From Chlorokybus atmophyticus (Eukaryota > Streptophyta > Chlorokybophyceae > Chlorokybales > Chlorokybaceae), in NCBI GenBank assembly GCA_009103225.1, contig RHPI01002048.1, forward strand, positions 1,197,376 to 1,261,375: a stretch of DNA of 64,000 nt, given 5' to 3'. This document shows, in pieces, positions 44,982 to 56,525 of this stretch; position 1 is the first letter of the stretch; each line of letters begins with the position of its first letter. The translations under genes were made by a program, and so were the position numbers. The notes under the pieces are model-generated. The model was given only the letters and a program-made list of their open reading frames with translations, did no database searches and was not told where the DNA came from.

Positions 44982-45400
44982 TATGAAGGTGAGGTTGGCA
45001 TGATAGCTACAATCTTTATCTTCATTTCAACTTGTCCTTTCACTGGCAACGCACCCCCCGCACCGGCAGCTGAAAATGCAGAGGGTTTACACGCTATCTT
45101 GTTGCGCACAACTCATTGTTCCTTAACGAAATTGTGTGTTGCACCAGTGTCAACCAAGAACAAACTATTACGAACTATTTACACCTTGCATTGTGCCACT
45201 AAATATCCACAACAGAGGTACAACCCGTCGTTGAAATGTAGCCAAGAGTCCGTGACTAATGCGAGGGTTGAGTAAAATCGCTGACAATCGCACTGTCCTT
45301 GTTTCACGCTTGCTAAGCTGCTTCAACACAGTTCCCCCTTGAGTGTGTTTTAATCATGGGCCATGATATTTAGGCACCATCACTACCACACTTAAGGTTG
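44982..45400 (-). pseudogene. Inner protease N-terminal region (broken)
   Basis: Upstream of the RT frame, short pieces in other frames encode the pre-protease segment (MVPKYHGP near 45360) and the region matching A1's FVEEQWVVR around 45120. Stops and shifts separate them, and I could not read a clean D-T-G motif. Confidence 0.55.
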
Positions 45401-45622
45401 TGTGCTTACTTTGCAACTCAGTCAAAGTGTGCAACACATCGGTAAGCATGTTAAACTTTACATGTACCAACACACAAGCATTCTCTTCCAATTTTTCAAC
45501 ATCACAAAGTGGCAACTTGCTATGTGCTTGCCATGCATGTGTCATTACATGCACTTGGAACATCTCATCAAACCAGTTTGCTACTAGTACAAGCAACTGG
45601 GTATCAACCACTTCAACATCAG

Positions 45623-46990
45623 TCACGACGTAATCGATTCAACCTTCTTGGCCTTGCCCTTCCCCTTGGTTGAGCAGTTCTTCGCAATGTGACCTTGCTG
45701 ATGGCACACGTAGCAGGCGCGTGCCGCAATAGGCGTAGCACCACTCGCAGGTGCGTATGAGGTCTTGGCCTTTTTCGCCGCATGCAAACTTGGTGGAGGG
45801 AACCGCTTCCCCCCTCCCCTATGTGGCTTGACTGAAGCCACCACCTGAGACTTGTCCTGCACAGCCGCAGCATCGTCGTTGAACCGATACACACTCAACC
45901 TTTGCAAGGTTGCGAGGTCCGCGGGAACCCACGGTTGCCCCGTCGACGTGTTGTATCGCAACTGGTCGCGCAAGCGCGCATCTAAGCCGCGCTTGTACAA
46001 GTCGAACTGCTTAGCCTTGTCCATGGGCTTGAGCCCACTGTTGACACAGCCAACAAGTGCCTGAAACTCCTGCAAGTACACTAAAGCCGCTCGACCATTC
46101 TGTCGCAGCTTGGTAAGCTTGTTGCGAGCAGCAGTAGCCGGGTCCATGCCACCGTAGCGCTCCACCAAGAACTGAAACAATGCCTCCACATCCTTGAAAG
46201 CCATTCTCTGTTTGACGTGCCCACTCGGCCAAAGCGTCAGGTGGCATGAGCAACTCAGCAACAAATGTATGCTCACTAACTGGTCGCTGAAGTGCAGCCA
46301 AGTAGCGCTTCACATTCACCACCTGATCACGAATGTTCACAGCCCCATTGGGCTTGAACTTCTTGGGCTTGTTCAGCGCTGTGACGGGTAGGCCAACTGA
46401 TGTCCCTGCCACAATTGTGGTAGCCCCGGCCATTTGCTGGCGTAATGCCACCAACTCGGACTGCATAGCATCGAGTGAAAACAAGCGCTCTTCGCGAGCG
46501 AACTTCTCCTCCAGCTCAGGCCCCAAGTACCCGAAGAGGTCCTTGCAACGCTTCTGAGTTTTCACCGTTAATAAGGTGAGAGCCTCGAACGCCATCCTCA
46601 GGAAAGGATACGGGCCTAATTTGTTAACAAGTCCATCTCATATGCATTACAAACTTGCTGCGCCCACTCATCCCACACTTCCTTGCGAAGCTGGGGGTGT
46701 GCGGCAAGAAGAGCCTCACGCTCTGATGCGTACTTTGCTATGGCCGCCCCAATGATGCTCTGAGCGTCCATAGATTGTTCATCATGAGAGGACTTCTTTG
46801 AAAAAGCTTCGCCACTCTTGAACTTGGCTTCTTCCTCCTCACTGACATTGTAACTACCACTTGTTTTCGAGTGCTTCACTTCCTCATCACTTGATGGCTC
46901 ATAGGATGAATCCTCAGGAACGGGAAACATCCCGCCTTCCTCTCCTTGGTAACACAGCTGCCCAAGGAGACAAGCCGTCAATAAGTTGCA
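45623..46990 (-). pseudogene. Inner chromovirus gag (nearly readable)
   Basis: The N-terminus (MFPVPEDSSYEPSSDEEV, then SEEEEAKF and IIGAAIAKYASEREALLAAHPQL) matches A1 gag. The central piece starting FEALTLLTVKTQKR and the capsid end (FQFLVERYGGMDPATAARNKLTKLRQ) follow. The nucleocapsid has a CCHC knuckle, CYVCHQQGHIAKNC, near 45710–45670, then a Lys-rich end (KGKGKAKKVE). A stop at about 46616 and a frameshift near 46200 break it. Confidence 0.85.
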
Positions 46991-47011
46991 AGTGCACGAG
47001 TGCACAAGCAC

Positions 47012-47507
47012 ACGAGTTGAGCACTCAAAAAGTGTTAAAATGTTTTGTTTATTTCTCGTTTATTTCAAGGTGCTATACTCGGGCTAAGCAGCACGTACAA
47101 TGACTGCCCAACACCTTTCAACAAGACGCTTGCTTGTAAACAAACCGTACGCGAATCCACGCGACGGTTCACAAGCTACAACAACTCAAAGTTTTTACTT
47201 TGTACAACCCTGCTCAACTCACAATTGTAAATGACACAAAAGGTGCCAAACTCTTGTTGAATCAGCCCTACAGGCTAATATCAACAAGTTGTGAGTCGCG
47301 GGTTTGATATCAATTACTCAAAATAAATATGGCGGCCCTACCGAACTGAATGGCGGCCAAACCGCCCAAGTTGGCATTAAATTGCTTTCTTGGGGTGGGA
47401 GAAGTGTAAACAACCACACACCCCCCCCCCTTACACCACCACGAATTCACGTGGTGGCAGCCCCAACCACGAGCACACTCACAAGTAATAATGTGATAAT
47501 TACAGTC
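47012..47507 (-). other. Composite C leader, left part
   Basis: Non-coding and homologous to the A1 leader between its LTR and gag (for example ACTCACAATTGTAAAT near 47217 and a CACCACGAATTCACGTGGTG-type palindrome near 47440). It ends at the pogo insertion. Confidence 0.6.
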
Positions 47508-47791
47508 AGACGCCGATATAAGCATCCCTTATATTCTGAGCAGTTGTATGCTTCTAAACGTCTTATGCAACTACTGACATAAGCATATTATATGTTACTA
47601 TCAGGCAAGCGGGACTATTACGAGCATAATATATGCTCTTATCGGCGCAGGCTTTTACAGGCAAAAGCTATGCTTTTCAATGTAAATATGTCATATGCGT
47701 GCACACATGAAATAATGCATGAATAAGCAAGCTATGTGCTACATTACAACAAGCAATGTGCTTATCAATTCTTAAATAGAGGCTGTTTCGA

Positions 47792-50119
47792 TTACACGTC
47801 CTCCTCCTCGCTCATAATCGCATTATCATTAACAACGAAGAAGTTATCTAAAGTAGTTTGCTGTCGTGCGTCGCGTGCGCCAAACACCTGGATATGGATG
47901 AGCTTAGAACGCAGTTTACGCAATGCCAACTGCTCGATTTCTGTAAAGTTCTCCGCGTGAGAGACGAGATAAGCTTCAAACTTGTTGAGCGCATCCATGC
48001 CCTCTTCAAGCGAAACAGGCGGAGGTGGTACACTGTCAAAGTCCTCGTCATCTGCTTGCAAACGCAATCAACTTTGCCACAAGCACCAAGCATTACAATG
48101 TGCACGCAAGACAGGCCTGTTATTACCTTCTCCAGCAATCACATTATCATTAGTTTCCTCAGGCTGCAGCTCCACCCCCACACTAGCAAGAACTGCCTCA
48201 TCAGAGTATTCTGGCTCTGTGGGGAAATGAGCATCAGCTGCCAAGTACTCCTCAACTGTTGGCAAGTCATCAGCTGGAAGTTCAAGCCTGCTCATCAAGT
48301 CCCAAAGGTCGTCAAGGTCCTGCATTTGTCACTCCTTTCTGTTAGGTGGGGCATATGCGCGCATGAGCATTGTCATATGCATGCGTGTACCGTTGATGAT
48401 GCAGCTATTGTTGAAGGCTCGCTATAAGCACGCGTCTCAGATGCCCATGCTTGAGGAATGATACGTGTATGGCGCCAGCGATTGCGTATGGTTGAGGGAG
48501 TGACTTCGCCCCATGCCTCCTTGCTCCACATGATTGCATCACGTGCATTGACCGGCACTTTCCTTAAGTCCATGGTGGGGTCAGCTTCGTGGTGCTGAAG
48601 CATGTGTGCTAGTAGCTTGCGCTTGTACCTAAGATGAGCTTTACACTGTTCAGTGTGAGCGTATGACAGCACCATGCATGTCGTCTTACCTCATCTTGTA
48701 CGCGGCAATGATGCCGGCATCAAGCGGTTGCACCTCTGAAGTTGTGTTTGCTGGCAAGAACAAGCAAGTCAGGTGCGACAACTTCAAGGTCTTGAAACCT
48801 TTGTTGTTGCCTGTCACGGCGTTCGCGCACTGATTTGTTGACGAGTTGTCCAACAGCAACAGCACCTTGCGCTTGGCCTGCTCCATCTCATGGTTGAAGC
48901 CAATCAACCAAGTCGTGAACACCTGCAAACAGCACAAGCGTGAGTACATAATGCACCACCACCATGGTGATGCACACCTACACTCAACAACTTTCCGCTT
49001 GCGCTAGCTGCAAAGCACAAGCGCTTATAACACGAGTGCAGCACGCGCGCACGCACGCACACACAACACAAGTGCTGCACACGCACAATACAAGTGCAGC
49101 ACGCACATGGATGCGCACAATGTAAGTGCAGCAGCACGTGTGCATGCACACACAATAAGTGTTGCACACACAGCCATGCACATACAATACAAGTCATGTG
49201 CAGCTCGCGCACAAGCACAGTTGCTGTGCAGCATGCATATTACGTTTGCTACACACCTTGTTGTTCATCCACGCGGTCTTGTTGTGCGTGTATAGAACGC
49301 CTATCTGGCTGGGACGCCATGCTCCAAAGCATTGTGGCTTCTTAGAGTTCCCAATCACAATCATAGGGCGCTTGTCGCTGCCTGAAGCGTTGCAGCACAG
49401 CATGATCGTGAAGCGAGTGCGAGCTTTCTTGTAACCTTTGACCTTGTTGCCTATCTTTGCCAACGTTCTCGATGGGCGCAGCCGAATGTATAGTATTGTC
49501 TCATCCATAATATAAACGTCCTCTGAGTCGAACTCAGCCAGAACTGCCATGAATTTGCTTGGTTACATGATGCATGCATGGCGCATTAGCAAAGGTATGT
49601 GTGCACGTGACTGAACTTACCTTAAGGCAGATCCGTCAACGCATGCATGACTCCCGCTTGATCGGCATCTCCGCTTTCACCATGAGCGGTAAAGGGTTTG
49701 ATGCCAAAACGACCCTTCCATCCCCGCAACCAACAGCTGGATACTGCAAATGTGTCTGGCAGCTTCATAAGGCTTGCGAAATTGCGCGCCTTCTCCGTCA
49801 CGAGCAAGTCCGAGATGCATGCGTTGTTGGCCATTGCACGCTCAAACCACACATTCAAGGCATTGTCAAGCTGTGGATGGTGGCCTAAACGCATGCGTTT
49901 GCTGCTAGTTGCCATGGGTCCCGCAGTGTTGGCACGCTCAATGATTGAATCACCATCCTTTAGCAAGCGAGAAAGCACAGACTGGCATAGCTCAACATTA
50001 AGCTCTTTCCTAACCAATGCAAGCTGATCAGCCTGTTTCTTCACATGTTGATTGTTCCTGCACCATTCTACAATGTGTTTTTTATCTCCCAAACTCAATG
50101 CCGTACGTTTAGACGCCAT
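47792..50119 (-). pseudogene. pogo/Tigger-type transposase, six exons, one in-frame stop
   Basis: Exons, in order: 50119–49621, 49543–49257, 48922–48690, 48628–48391, 48319–48127, 48051–47792. They total 1,710 nt (569 residues) with all phases consistent and canonical GT–AG introns. The N-terminus (MASKRTALSLGDKKHIVEW...) is a psq-type helix-turn-helix, followed by a CENP-B-type DNA-binding domain (NVWFERAMANN, to about residue 150). The DDE core reads DVYIMDETILYIRLRPSRTLA, LLLLDNSSTN and NTTSEVQPLDAGIIAAYK, so all three acidic residues are present. An acidic C-terminus ends SEEEDV. The only lesion is TAA at 49624–49622 (codon 166), one base change from CAA, AAA or similar. Intron 2 contains imperfect CA-rich ~30-base repeats (about 49020–49200). 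Confidence 0.87.
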
Positions 50120-50426
50120 GCCACCTGCTGTGCATTCTATGATCAGTGCCAGCATGCAAACTTGATGGTACAAACACGTGCACTCCACAACATACACACA
50201 CAATAGCCTTGGTGTTATTAACGAAAGAGACACACATGTATGCACATCAATGCACGCAATTGCAAGCACACATTGCAAGCACACTGACTGTGAGTGCAGC
50301 GCAGGCCATTGCGCTCACAGTCAGTTTGTACAACATACAACATATACATTGCACATACACACAAATGCACACAGTAAGGTGCAATGTCAGCGTCTTTGTT
50401 AGTTACCTTTGCTGCCTATAACGCCT

Positions 50427-50432
50427 CTCGTC

Positions 50433-50465
<33 letters not shown>

Positions 50466-50466
50466 A
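50427..50466. repeat. CCG-type trinucleotide repeat
   Basis: GCCGCCGCCACCACCGCC-like run inside the pogo element, upstream of the transposase start. Confidence 0.85.
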
Positions 50467-50784
50467 ATGTTTGGACGCCACAGGCTGACGACACAGGCCG
50501 CCGCCAAAGTCACGCAACAGGCAAGAGAAGATATTGGTTAGAGGCATTCGTTATCCATAGTAACTGCCTATTGCAATTGATTGTGGCAGAATCTCACTGA
50601 TACAAGCATATACAGCCGGTATTTAGGCTTTTAGAACTATGTTACTACCGATAGTAACATTGCTTATATCGGTCATTGAGTAGTTGGAGGGACGTTGGTG
50701 ACGCGGAAAATTATGCAAATAATTATGCAAATAATAATGGCGATATGTTTCTCACGGTCATGCTTATATCAGCATCTGACTTTA

Positions 50785-51145
50785 CAAGTGATGTGCTGGG
50801 ATGCAATACTTGAGGTGAGGCTGCCTGAGTGGCCGCCTCCCCTTCACACTAACAAGCTAGGCTAGGCCAGGCAAGCTAGGCTAGGCTAAGCAAGCAAGGC
50901 AAGGCAAGGCAAGGCTAGGCTACACCAACAGCAGCACTATACAACTATACAACAACAACAACTAGCTAACAACTACCACTACCCACCCTAGTGGGTAGCG
51001 GCTGCTAGCTGCCGCCGCTGCCGCCGCTGTCAAGCCGCCGGCCTGACGTCGGCACTGAGCAGTGCCGACTGCCGCCTTTGCGCCCCGCCGCCGTCAAAGC
51101 CGTCGCCGCCCCCCCGGGCCCCCACGCCCTCGCTCCGATACCAAT
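50785..51145 (-). other. Composite C leader, right part, with pentanucleotide repeat and primer-binding site
   Basis: Contains the AGGCA/AGGCT pentamer array (about 50860–50925), the mirror of the A1 leader array, then GCC-rich sequence. The primer site (51143–51132, read leftwards TGGTATCGGAGC) is a perfect match to the initiator-Met tRNA end and sits 2 bases from the 5' LTR. Confidence 0.85.
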
Positions 51146-51461
51146 TGTAAGAAGAGGGGTGCTACTGCCCCCTATCCCCTACCCCAACACCACCACCACA
51201 GCAACGTCGCCGCCGCCGCTGGCAGCCAGGGGATCGAAAGATCCCCTGGCTATGGCGATCGCTGCGTTAGCAGCGCCGTCATGCGGCCGATATTGATTTG
51301 AGACATGAGTCTCAAGTCGATATCGGTGTTACATAACATAACACCTTCTGAGGGTCTAGAAAGGCCCTCATACGACTCTAATGGCTGTGTTTATCCCGTT
51401 GGGACCCTTATTGCTCATTAAATAAGGGCGGGGAACCGCATAGCGATAGCACTCCCTTACA
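51146..51461 (-). repeat. Outer 5' LTR of composite C
   Basis: TGTAAGAAGAGG...CTCCCTTACA, 316 bases, near-identical to 38841–39157. It is followed by the GATGT target duplication at 51462–51466. Confidence 0.92.
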
Positions 51462-51466
51462 GATGT

Positions 51467-51540
51467 GGCCATTATTCAGTTCGAGAAAAGACGGCTACGA
51501 CACTTAATTTGCACCAACAACTTTTTTTTCAAGGCAGCTG
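51467..51540 (+). repeat. Continuation of the split repeat (see 38595–38840)
   Basis: GGCCATTATTCAGTTCGAGA and following bases match 30270–30310, completing the copy interrupted by composite C. Confidence 0.7.
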
Positions 51541-51639
51541 GCTACTAAACTAAGTTGTGGCTGCAGCAGGAAAAAGTGCAAAATTGATATGTTGCTTACA
51601 TGTGGATCCATAAATAAGTTATAGCTGACTCTCCATTTA

Positions 51640-53449
51640 AGTCGTGGGCAAGGCCGAACTGTTTAGGGGCCATTCCACCGGTGCTTCTGCAGTAGGCATT
51701 GAATACCTTCCCCTCTTGGTCTTGTTGAGGGGGAGATAGTCACCGCACACGCCGGTCTGTCCAGTAGCTTGTTGAATTTTTCTTTGGGGGCATAACGATC
51801 GCGGCCGCAAAGTCCGATGTGGACTCCTTGATCAGGCCTGCATCTGACAGAGCCTTGCACCTTTGCTCCACCGAGTCTTCTTCCAACTTGGAGAGTCTGC
51901 ACTGTCGTCGGAACACCGGTTCGGTGTCCACCAACTCGATGTCCATTTGGTAGACTAAACAGCTACCCAGCTCCTTCACGCTGAAGCTGAGCTGGCTCCT
52001 CCACTTATTGAGGAGAGCCTCGAGTTGTTCTTATGTCTGGCCTGTAGCCAGCGGTCTAATGGCATGGGACCAAGAGGTAGCGTTGGCGACCACTGAAATG
52101 TCATCCATAGTGACTACTGCCTACTCCTGAATGTGGGCGGTCTCGAGGGCAGTGTGTGCCGCTTTGGTCTCTCGAACGCAATCAGCCNTGCTAAAGACGG
52201 TGCAGTATCCTACATCATAAAAGATACCCTCTGCAGTAGGCATTGGAAACTTGTTTTGTTTAGTCTTGTTGTTGAGGGGGCGATAGTCGCCGCACATGCG
52301 CCGGTCTGTCTAATTGCCTGCTGAATCCTTTTTTAGGGGCATGACGGTCGCAGCCGCAAAGTCCGACGTGGACTCCTCAATCAGGCCTGCATTCAGCAGA
52401 GCCTTGCACCTCTGCTCGACCAAGTCTTCTTCCAACTTAAAGAGTTGGTACTGTCGCCGAGACACCGACTCGGTGTCCACCAACTCGATGGCCATCTGAT
52501 AAACTGAGCAAACACCCAGTTCCCTTACGCTAAAACTGAACTGGCTTCTCCACTTGTCGAAGAGAGCCTCCAGTTCTCGCGTCGGGCCTGTAGCCAGTGG
52601 TCCAATGGCATGGGATCAAGAGGTAGCGTTGGCGACCACTGGGATGTCCTCCACAGTGACTGCTGCCTGCTCCTCCATATGGGCAATTTCGAGGGCGGTG
52701 TGTGCCGCTTTGGTCTCTTGCACGCGATCGGCCCACCCCCCTGCCAGGTGTTCAAGCTCTTGGAAGGACACATGGCGGTCTTGGAGAGCAAAGCACATCT
52801 CTAACAACCACACCATGCTGTTCTGTTTCATGGCGCGCCCATACAACTGACACTACTACTGACTATTGGTCAGCATGAAACTTGTGATACTGCCTGAACA
52901 GAAACCCACGACGACGGCATTCGCGCTCACGAGCATTGGGTTCCTCCAGCCGGCCTGTGTTGAAATCCAACACCATGTCGTCGTCTTTGTCGGAAAGCGT
53001 ATGAAGTTGGGTAAGACACAAGAGCTGGGAGTGCACGGCGCAGTTGACCAGGCTGATTGCAATGGTAGAAGTGCTGGTGATTGTGTCGCATGACCGGTTG
53101 TGCTGTGCGCTCAGTGTCCAGGATGGCGTCGACGGTGAGATGAACGATTGCTATGCAAATGCTCAGCAGCGAAGAGATCCTCCATTGTGGCCAGGTTGGT
53201 CCATTTGGCGCGGACACAATGAGCACGGGATCCACGACGCGCTGCATTGATTTTAAGAGGATGCCCCAGCAAGGAGCACAGCTGTTGAAAGCTTTTGGCC
53301 ATGTGATGACGGTTATCGTCCTCGGAGTGCACGTTCTCGATGATGTTCCCCATAGGCCTACAAAACTGGTTGATTTGCAGGAGTTTTATGACGCGCATCA
53401 GCTCCCAAAATAGTTGCGAGCAAGAATCAAGAAGTCCTTGGCCTCTGCC
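51640..53449 (-). pseudogene. Gypsy remnant (gag to RT start) with internal tandem duplication
   Basis: Leftwards: gag-like pieces with a decayed CCHC (FYHCNQPGQLRR near 53080), a retroviral-protease-poor stretch, then the RT N-terminus twice. Copy a (about 52790–52230) reads ELVDTESVSRRQYQLFKLEEDLVEQRCKALLNAGLIEESTSDFAAATVM, and the downstream FYDVGYCTV motif is at about 52225–52185. Copy b (about 52185–51640) repeats ELVDTEPVFRRQCRLSKLEED... The duplicated unit is about 585 bases. Many stops; one N at 52188. The RT wording links it to E2 and to the 37141–37340 fragment. Confidence 0.72.
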
Positions 53450-53873
53450 TGTTGAAGGACTAGCATGCACATGCAGCTGAGGCAAGCATGGACACACAGA
53501 GACAGAGCTACCGCCACCAGAGCATACACAAGCCACATCACATTCATCTATTACAAGTTGTCCGCTGGTTCTTATACCAGCCAGTTACATACACGGCTAC
53601 ATTTGCAAGCACTGCGTAAGCTATACTCAGCCTTTTTACGCGCTCTAAGCTGTGCTGTCTTCCTTACAACTAGAGCTTTGCAACAAGCTTTTACACGCTT
53701 AATATGAGTAAGTATACGCGGAGATACGAAGCAGTTAGTAAGGCTCTAGTCTGGAGTCCGGAGTCTGGTCCGACGGTGCTGTCTTGCTAAGTCCGGACCT
53801 AGTGCTCGTCTCTACAAACTTCTACTCCTGTGTGGAGGGTCGATACTGATCGTATGTAGGAATACTCTCAACA
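53450..53873 (-). repeat. 3' LTR of D1
   Basis: TGTTGAAGGACTAGC...ACTCTCAACA, 424 bases. Its first ~185 bases match 57906–58091. The GGAGTGTTGAG junction with coding sequence is shared with D2. Confidence 0.9.
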
Positions 53874-53884
53874 CTCCCACGCGA

Positions 53885-55300
53885 GCAGCTTGACCTCCAA
53901 TGCTTGCTTTTATTGTTAAACAGATGCCAAGTCCTGCGCAACAAGTCTTGAACTCGAGCGGTGACAATGGCTTTGTCATGAAGTCCGCCAGCATGTCTTC
54001 AGTATTACAGTACTGGAACTCCACTACTCTCCCGGTCTCGCACAAAGTGATGCATAAAATCAATGTGCTTCGTCCTTGCCGAGGCAATGGAATGCTTTAA
54101 CAACTTGATGGCTCCTTGGTTGTCACAGTTGATGACGACGCACGCAATAGGGTGCTCCAGGTCGACCATAAGCTTGCGAAGCCAAAATGCCTTTTTCACA
54201 TCTGCTGCCATGAACTCAGCCTCTGTTGTAGATGCTGCAGTAGTGGGTCGTAGCCTGCTGTTCCAGCTCACTTCACTTCCGTCTAACTTGAACAGGTGGC
54301 CTATTGTGGACTTCCTGCTGTCGAGGTATTTAGCAAAATCCGAGTCGCAGTACCCCTCCACCGGAGTGCTCCCGCTCCCAAACTTGATTCCAATTGTTGC
54401 GCTTCCGGCAACATAACGTAGTACTCCCTTTGCAGCTTTTCAGTGCTCGGTGCTTGGTGCAGACATGTAGCGTGCAAGTACTCCCGCAGCATGTGCAACA
54501 TCGGGACGTGTGCACACTACCAGATAGAGCATGCTGCCTACCAGTTCACCATACGGATACAGAGCCCTGTCGCGTACCTCCTGATTCTTTGCCTTAATGA
54601 GGGCAATGCCAAGTGCCAGCCGTGTGGTCTTGGTCTTTGTTTCGGTGAGCCCGAACTTGGTGACGAGTCTTCTCACCATCTGCTCCTGATCAATCTTGAT
54701 TATGTGTGCCGCTTTGTCGAGCTCAATCACTATGTCAAGAAACCACTTGGCCTCTCCAAGATTACAAAATGAGAATGCTTGTTGTGGAGCAAGCTTCGTC
54801 TCCTGCGGGTGGTGCACTTGCCTGACGGTGATGATAATATCATCAACATGCACGAACAGCCAGACCTTGTTGTTTGCATGGATGAAGAGTTCAGGATTTG
54901 CAGAGGATGCAGTGTAGCAGAGTGTCTCTAGCTCCTGGGTTAGCTTGATGTGCCACGCAGTGCCTGTCGCAGCCCGTATAGTGCCTTCATCAGCTTGCAC
55001 GCTGTGCCTCTCTCCCTCTTCATACCCAGGTGGTTGCTCAGTAAAGATCTCCTCCTCTAGTTCTTCGTAGAGAAAGGCAGTCTTCACGTCAAGATGATGC
55101 AGCTTTCGGTCCTCAGCAGCAACCATAGCTAGCAGCGCGCGAAAGGTGGTATGCCTACTTGTAGGTGCAAATGCTTCATTGAAATCCACACCTTCCTGTT
55201 GCAAAAAGCCCTTTGCCACCGGTCTTGCCTTGTAGCGCTTGATGTTGCCCTGACCATCACGCTTCGCTCTGAAGACCCACTTTACTGGAATGGTCTTCAC
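53885..55300 (-). pseudogene. D1 reverse transcriptase and RNase H (broken)
   Basis: RT from KWVFRAKRDGQGNIKRYKAR (about 55280), KGFLQQEGVDFNEAFAPTSR, HHLDVKTAFLYEELEEEIF (first catalytic Asp), PPGYEEGERHS, then LFVHVDDIIITV at about 54840, where Tyr of YVDD is His. LVGSMLYLVVCTRPDVAHA and RYMSAPSTEH follow. RNase H: GYCDSDFAKYLDSRKSTIGHLF, TEAEFMAADVKKAFWL and DNQGAIKLLKH to about 54070, then HIDFMHHFVRDR and DMLADFMTKPL at about 53990. Stops and shifts near 54980, 54440 and 54010–54085. Confidence 0.87.
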
Positions 55301-55513
55301 TCCTTGCGGTAACTGCTCCAGTGATCAAGTGTTGTTGGCATGGAGTGACGCAATCTCCTCGTCCATAGCACGCTGCCATTGCTCCGCATCTGGTGCTAAC
55401 AATGTCTCCTCATATGTGCTTGGTTCTTCACTCTGTATACTGGTGACGTATGCTTTATGATAGATGTCAGGTGCTGATCTCTGCCTCCCAGGGTATCTCC
55501 GAGCTGCGTGCTC

Positions 55514-56500
55514 CTACTGTAGGTGCGACTGCTTGTCTGCTATAGTAGAGTCCTGCTCACTCTTGTCATCGATGATGGCCTTGCCTGCAGCTCCCCCTGT
55601 CGTAGGAAGTTCCTCCGGCTGTGCTTCATCTGCATCTCGAGGAAAGAAGCTTGCTTCTGGTTGTGATAATCCCTCGTGAAAAACCACCTCTCTGCTCACG
55701 ATGATCTTTTCAGTGTCCTCCAGCAAGATCCAGTAAGCCTTGGAACCCGGCTCATAGCCAACGAAGATGCCCTTCTTGCTGATTGGCTCCAACTTGTGCC
55801 TCAGCTGTTCAGGCACTAGTGCATATGCTGTGCATCAAAATACACGCATACCACTCACATCTGGTGTGGCTCCGTAGAAGAGCTCCCATTGCGTCTTCTG
55901 CTTCGAGCTCATTGGAGACCTATTGCGGATGTAGTTGGCAGTGAGTACTGCCTCTTTCCACAAACTATCTTCAATCCCTGCATCGTTGAGCATGGCTCGA
56001 ACACGCTCCAGGAGTGTTCTGTTAAAGCGTTCAGCTGCTCCATTCTGCTGCGGGGTGTAGGGTGCCGTTGTCTCGTGGTGTATGCCCTTGCTGGCGAAAA
56101 ACTCCTTCAACTCCTTGTTGATATACTCCCCTCCTCGGTCACTCCTCATTGCCATCATTTTGTTGCCAAACTGCGTCTCCCACAAGGCCACAACTGTGCG
56201 CACAACTCCAGCAACTTCTGACTTGAGCGTCAATGGAAAGATGATGGACAGCTTGCTGTAGTCGTCGAGAAATGTAGCAAAGTACCTGGCCCCTCCCTTT
56301 GCCACAATGCGCTTAGGGCAACAGACATCCATGTGCACAAGCTCGCATGGATGCTGATTACTAAAAGAGGATAATGGGAATGGCATAGCATGCTGCTCTG
56401 CAACCAGGCATGGTTCACAAAGTGCACCTGATGCATGCTTGAGTTTCAGTGTCGAGATGGATGCCGTTAACCATCTTCTCAGTAACAAGGCGAGTAAGGT
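55514..56500 (-). pseudogene. D1 integrase (core open)
   Basis: The core is one open frame (56488–55835): CEPCLVAEQH, LVHMDVCCPKR, FATFLDDYSKLSIIF, MRSDRGGEYINKEL, TPQQNGAAERFNRTLLERVRAMLNDAG. The Asp, Asp and Glu of the catalytic triad are present. After a TGA near 55833, LRHKLEPISKKGIFVGYEPGSKAYWIL continues the C-terminal domain. Confidence 0.88.
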
Positions 56501-56525
56501 TGACGTAGCTCAGATGCCCAAACCT

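Larger units (their letters stand above)
47508..50784 (-). mobile_element. pogo/Tigger-like DNA transposon inserted in the composite C leader
   Basis: Terminal inverted repeats: left from 47508 (CAGTCAGACGCCGATATAAG), right ending about 50782 (complement AAGTCAGATGCTGATATAAG). Each is next to TA, the target duplication of this superfamily. Subterminal palindromic blocks (GCATATTATATG, GTTACTACCGATAGTAAC) lie inside both ends. It contains one six-exon transposase gene and sits between the leader halves of composite C, so it arrived after that element's leader existed. Confidence 0.88.
38841..51461 (-). mobile_element. Composite chromovirus C (12.6 kb) with nested elements and GATGT target duplication
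   Basis: Outer LTRs 38841–39157 and 51146–51461 are near-identical, and GATGT flanks both outer ends (38836–38840, 51462–51466). Inside, read leftwards: primer site, leader interrupted by a pogo transposon, gag, protease, RT, integrase, chromodomain, then a second, different LTR (41384–41733, A1 type), and beyond it another integrase–chromodomain block (39158–41383) next to the outer 3' LTR. Only one inner LTR exists, so a simple nested insertion does not explain the structure; a deletion or recombination between relatives must have followed. Confidence 0.88.

Noticed and set aside
48960-49220. Cys-rich proteins read from the CA-rich tract.
   Set aside because: The tract is imperfect simple-sequence repeat inside intron 2 of the pogo transposase; long frames in it are compositional.
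49622-50119. Alternative genetic code (TAA as Gln), suggested by the single TAA in the pogo transposase, since some green algae reassign TAA/TAG.
   Set aside because: CBP20, the coiled-coil protein and the membrane protein all end sensibly at TAA, and other elements carry many different lesions. A nonsense mutation is simpler.
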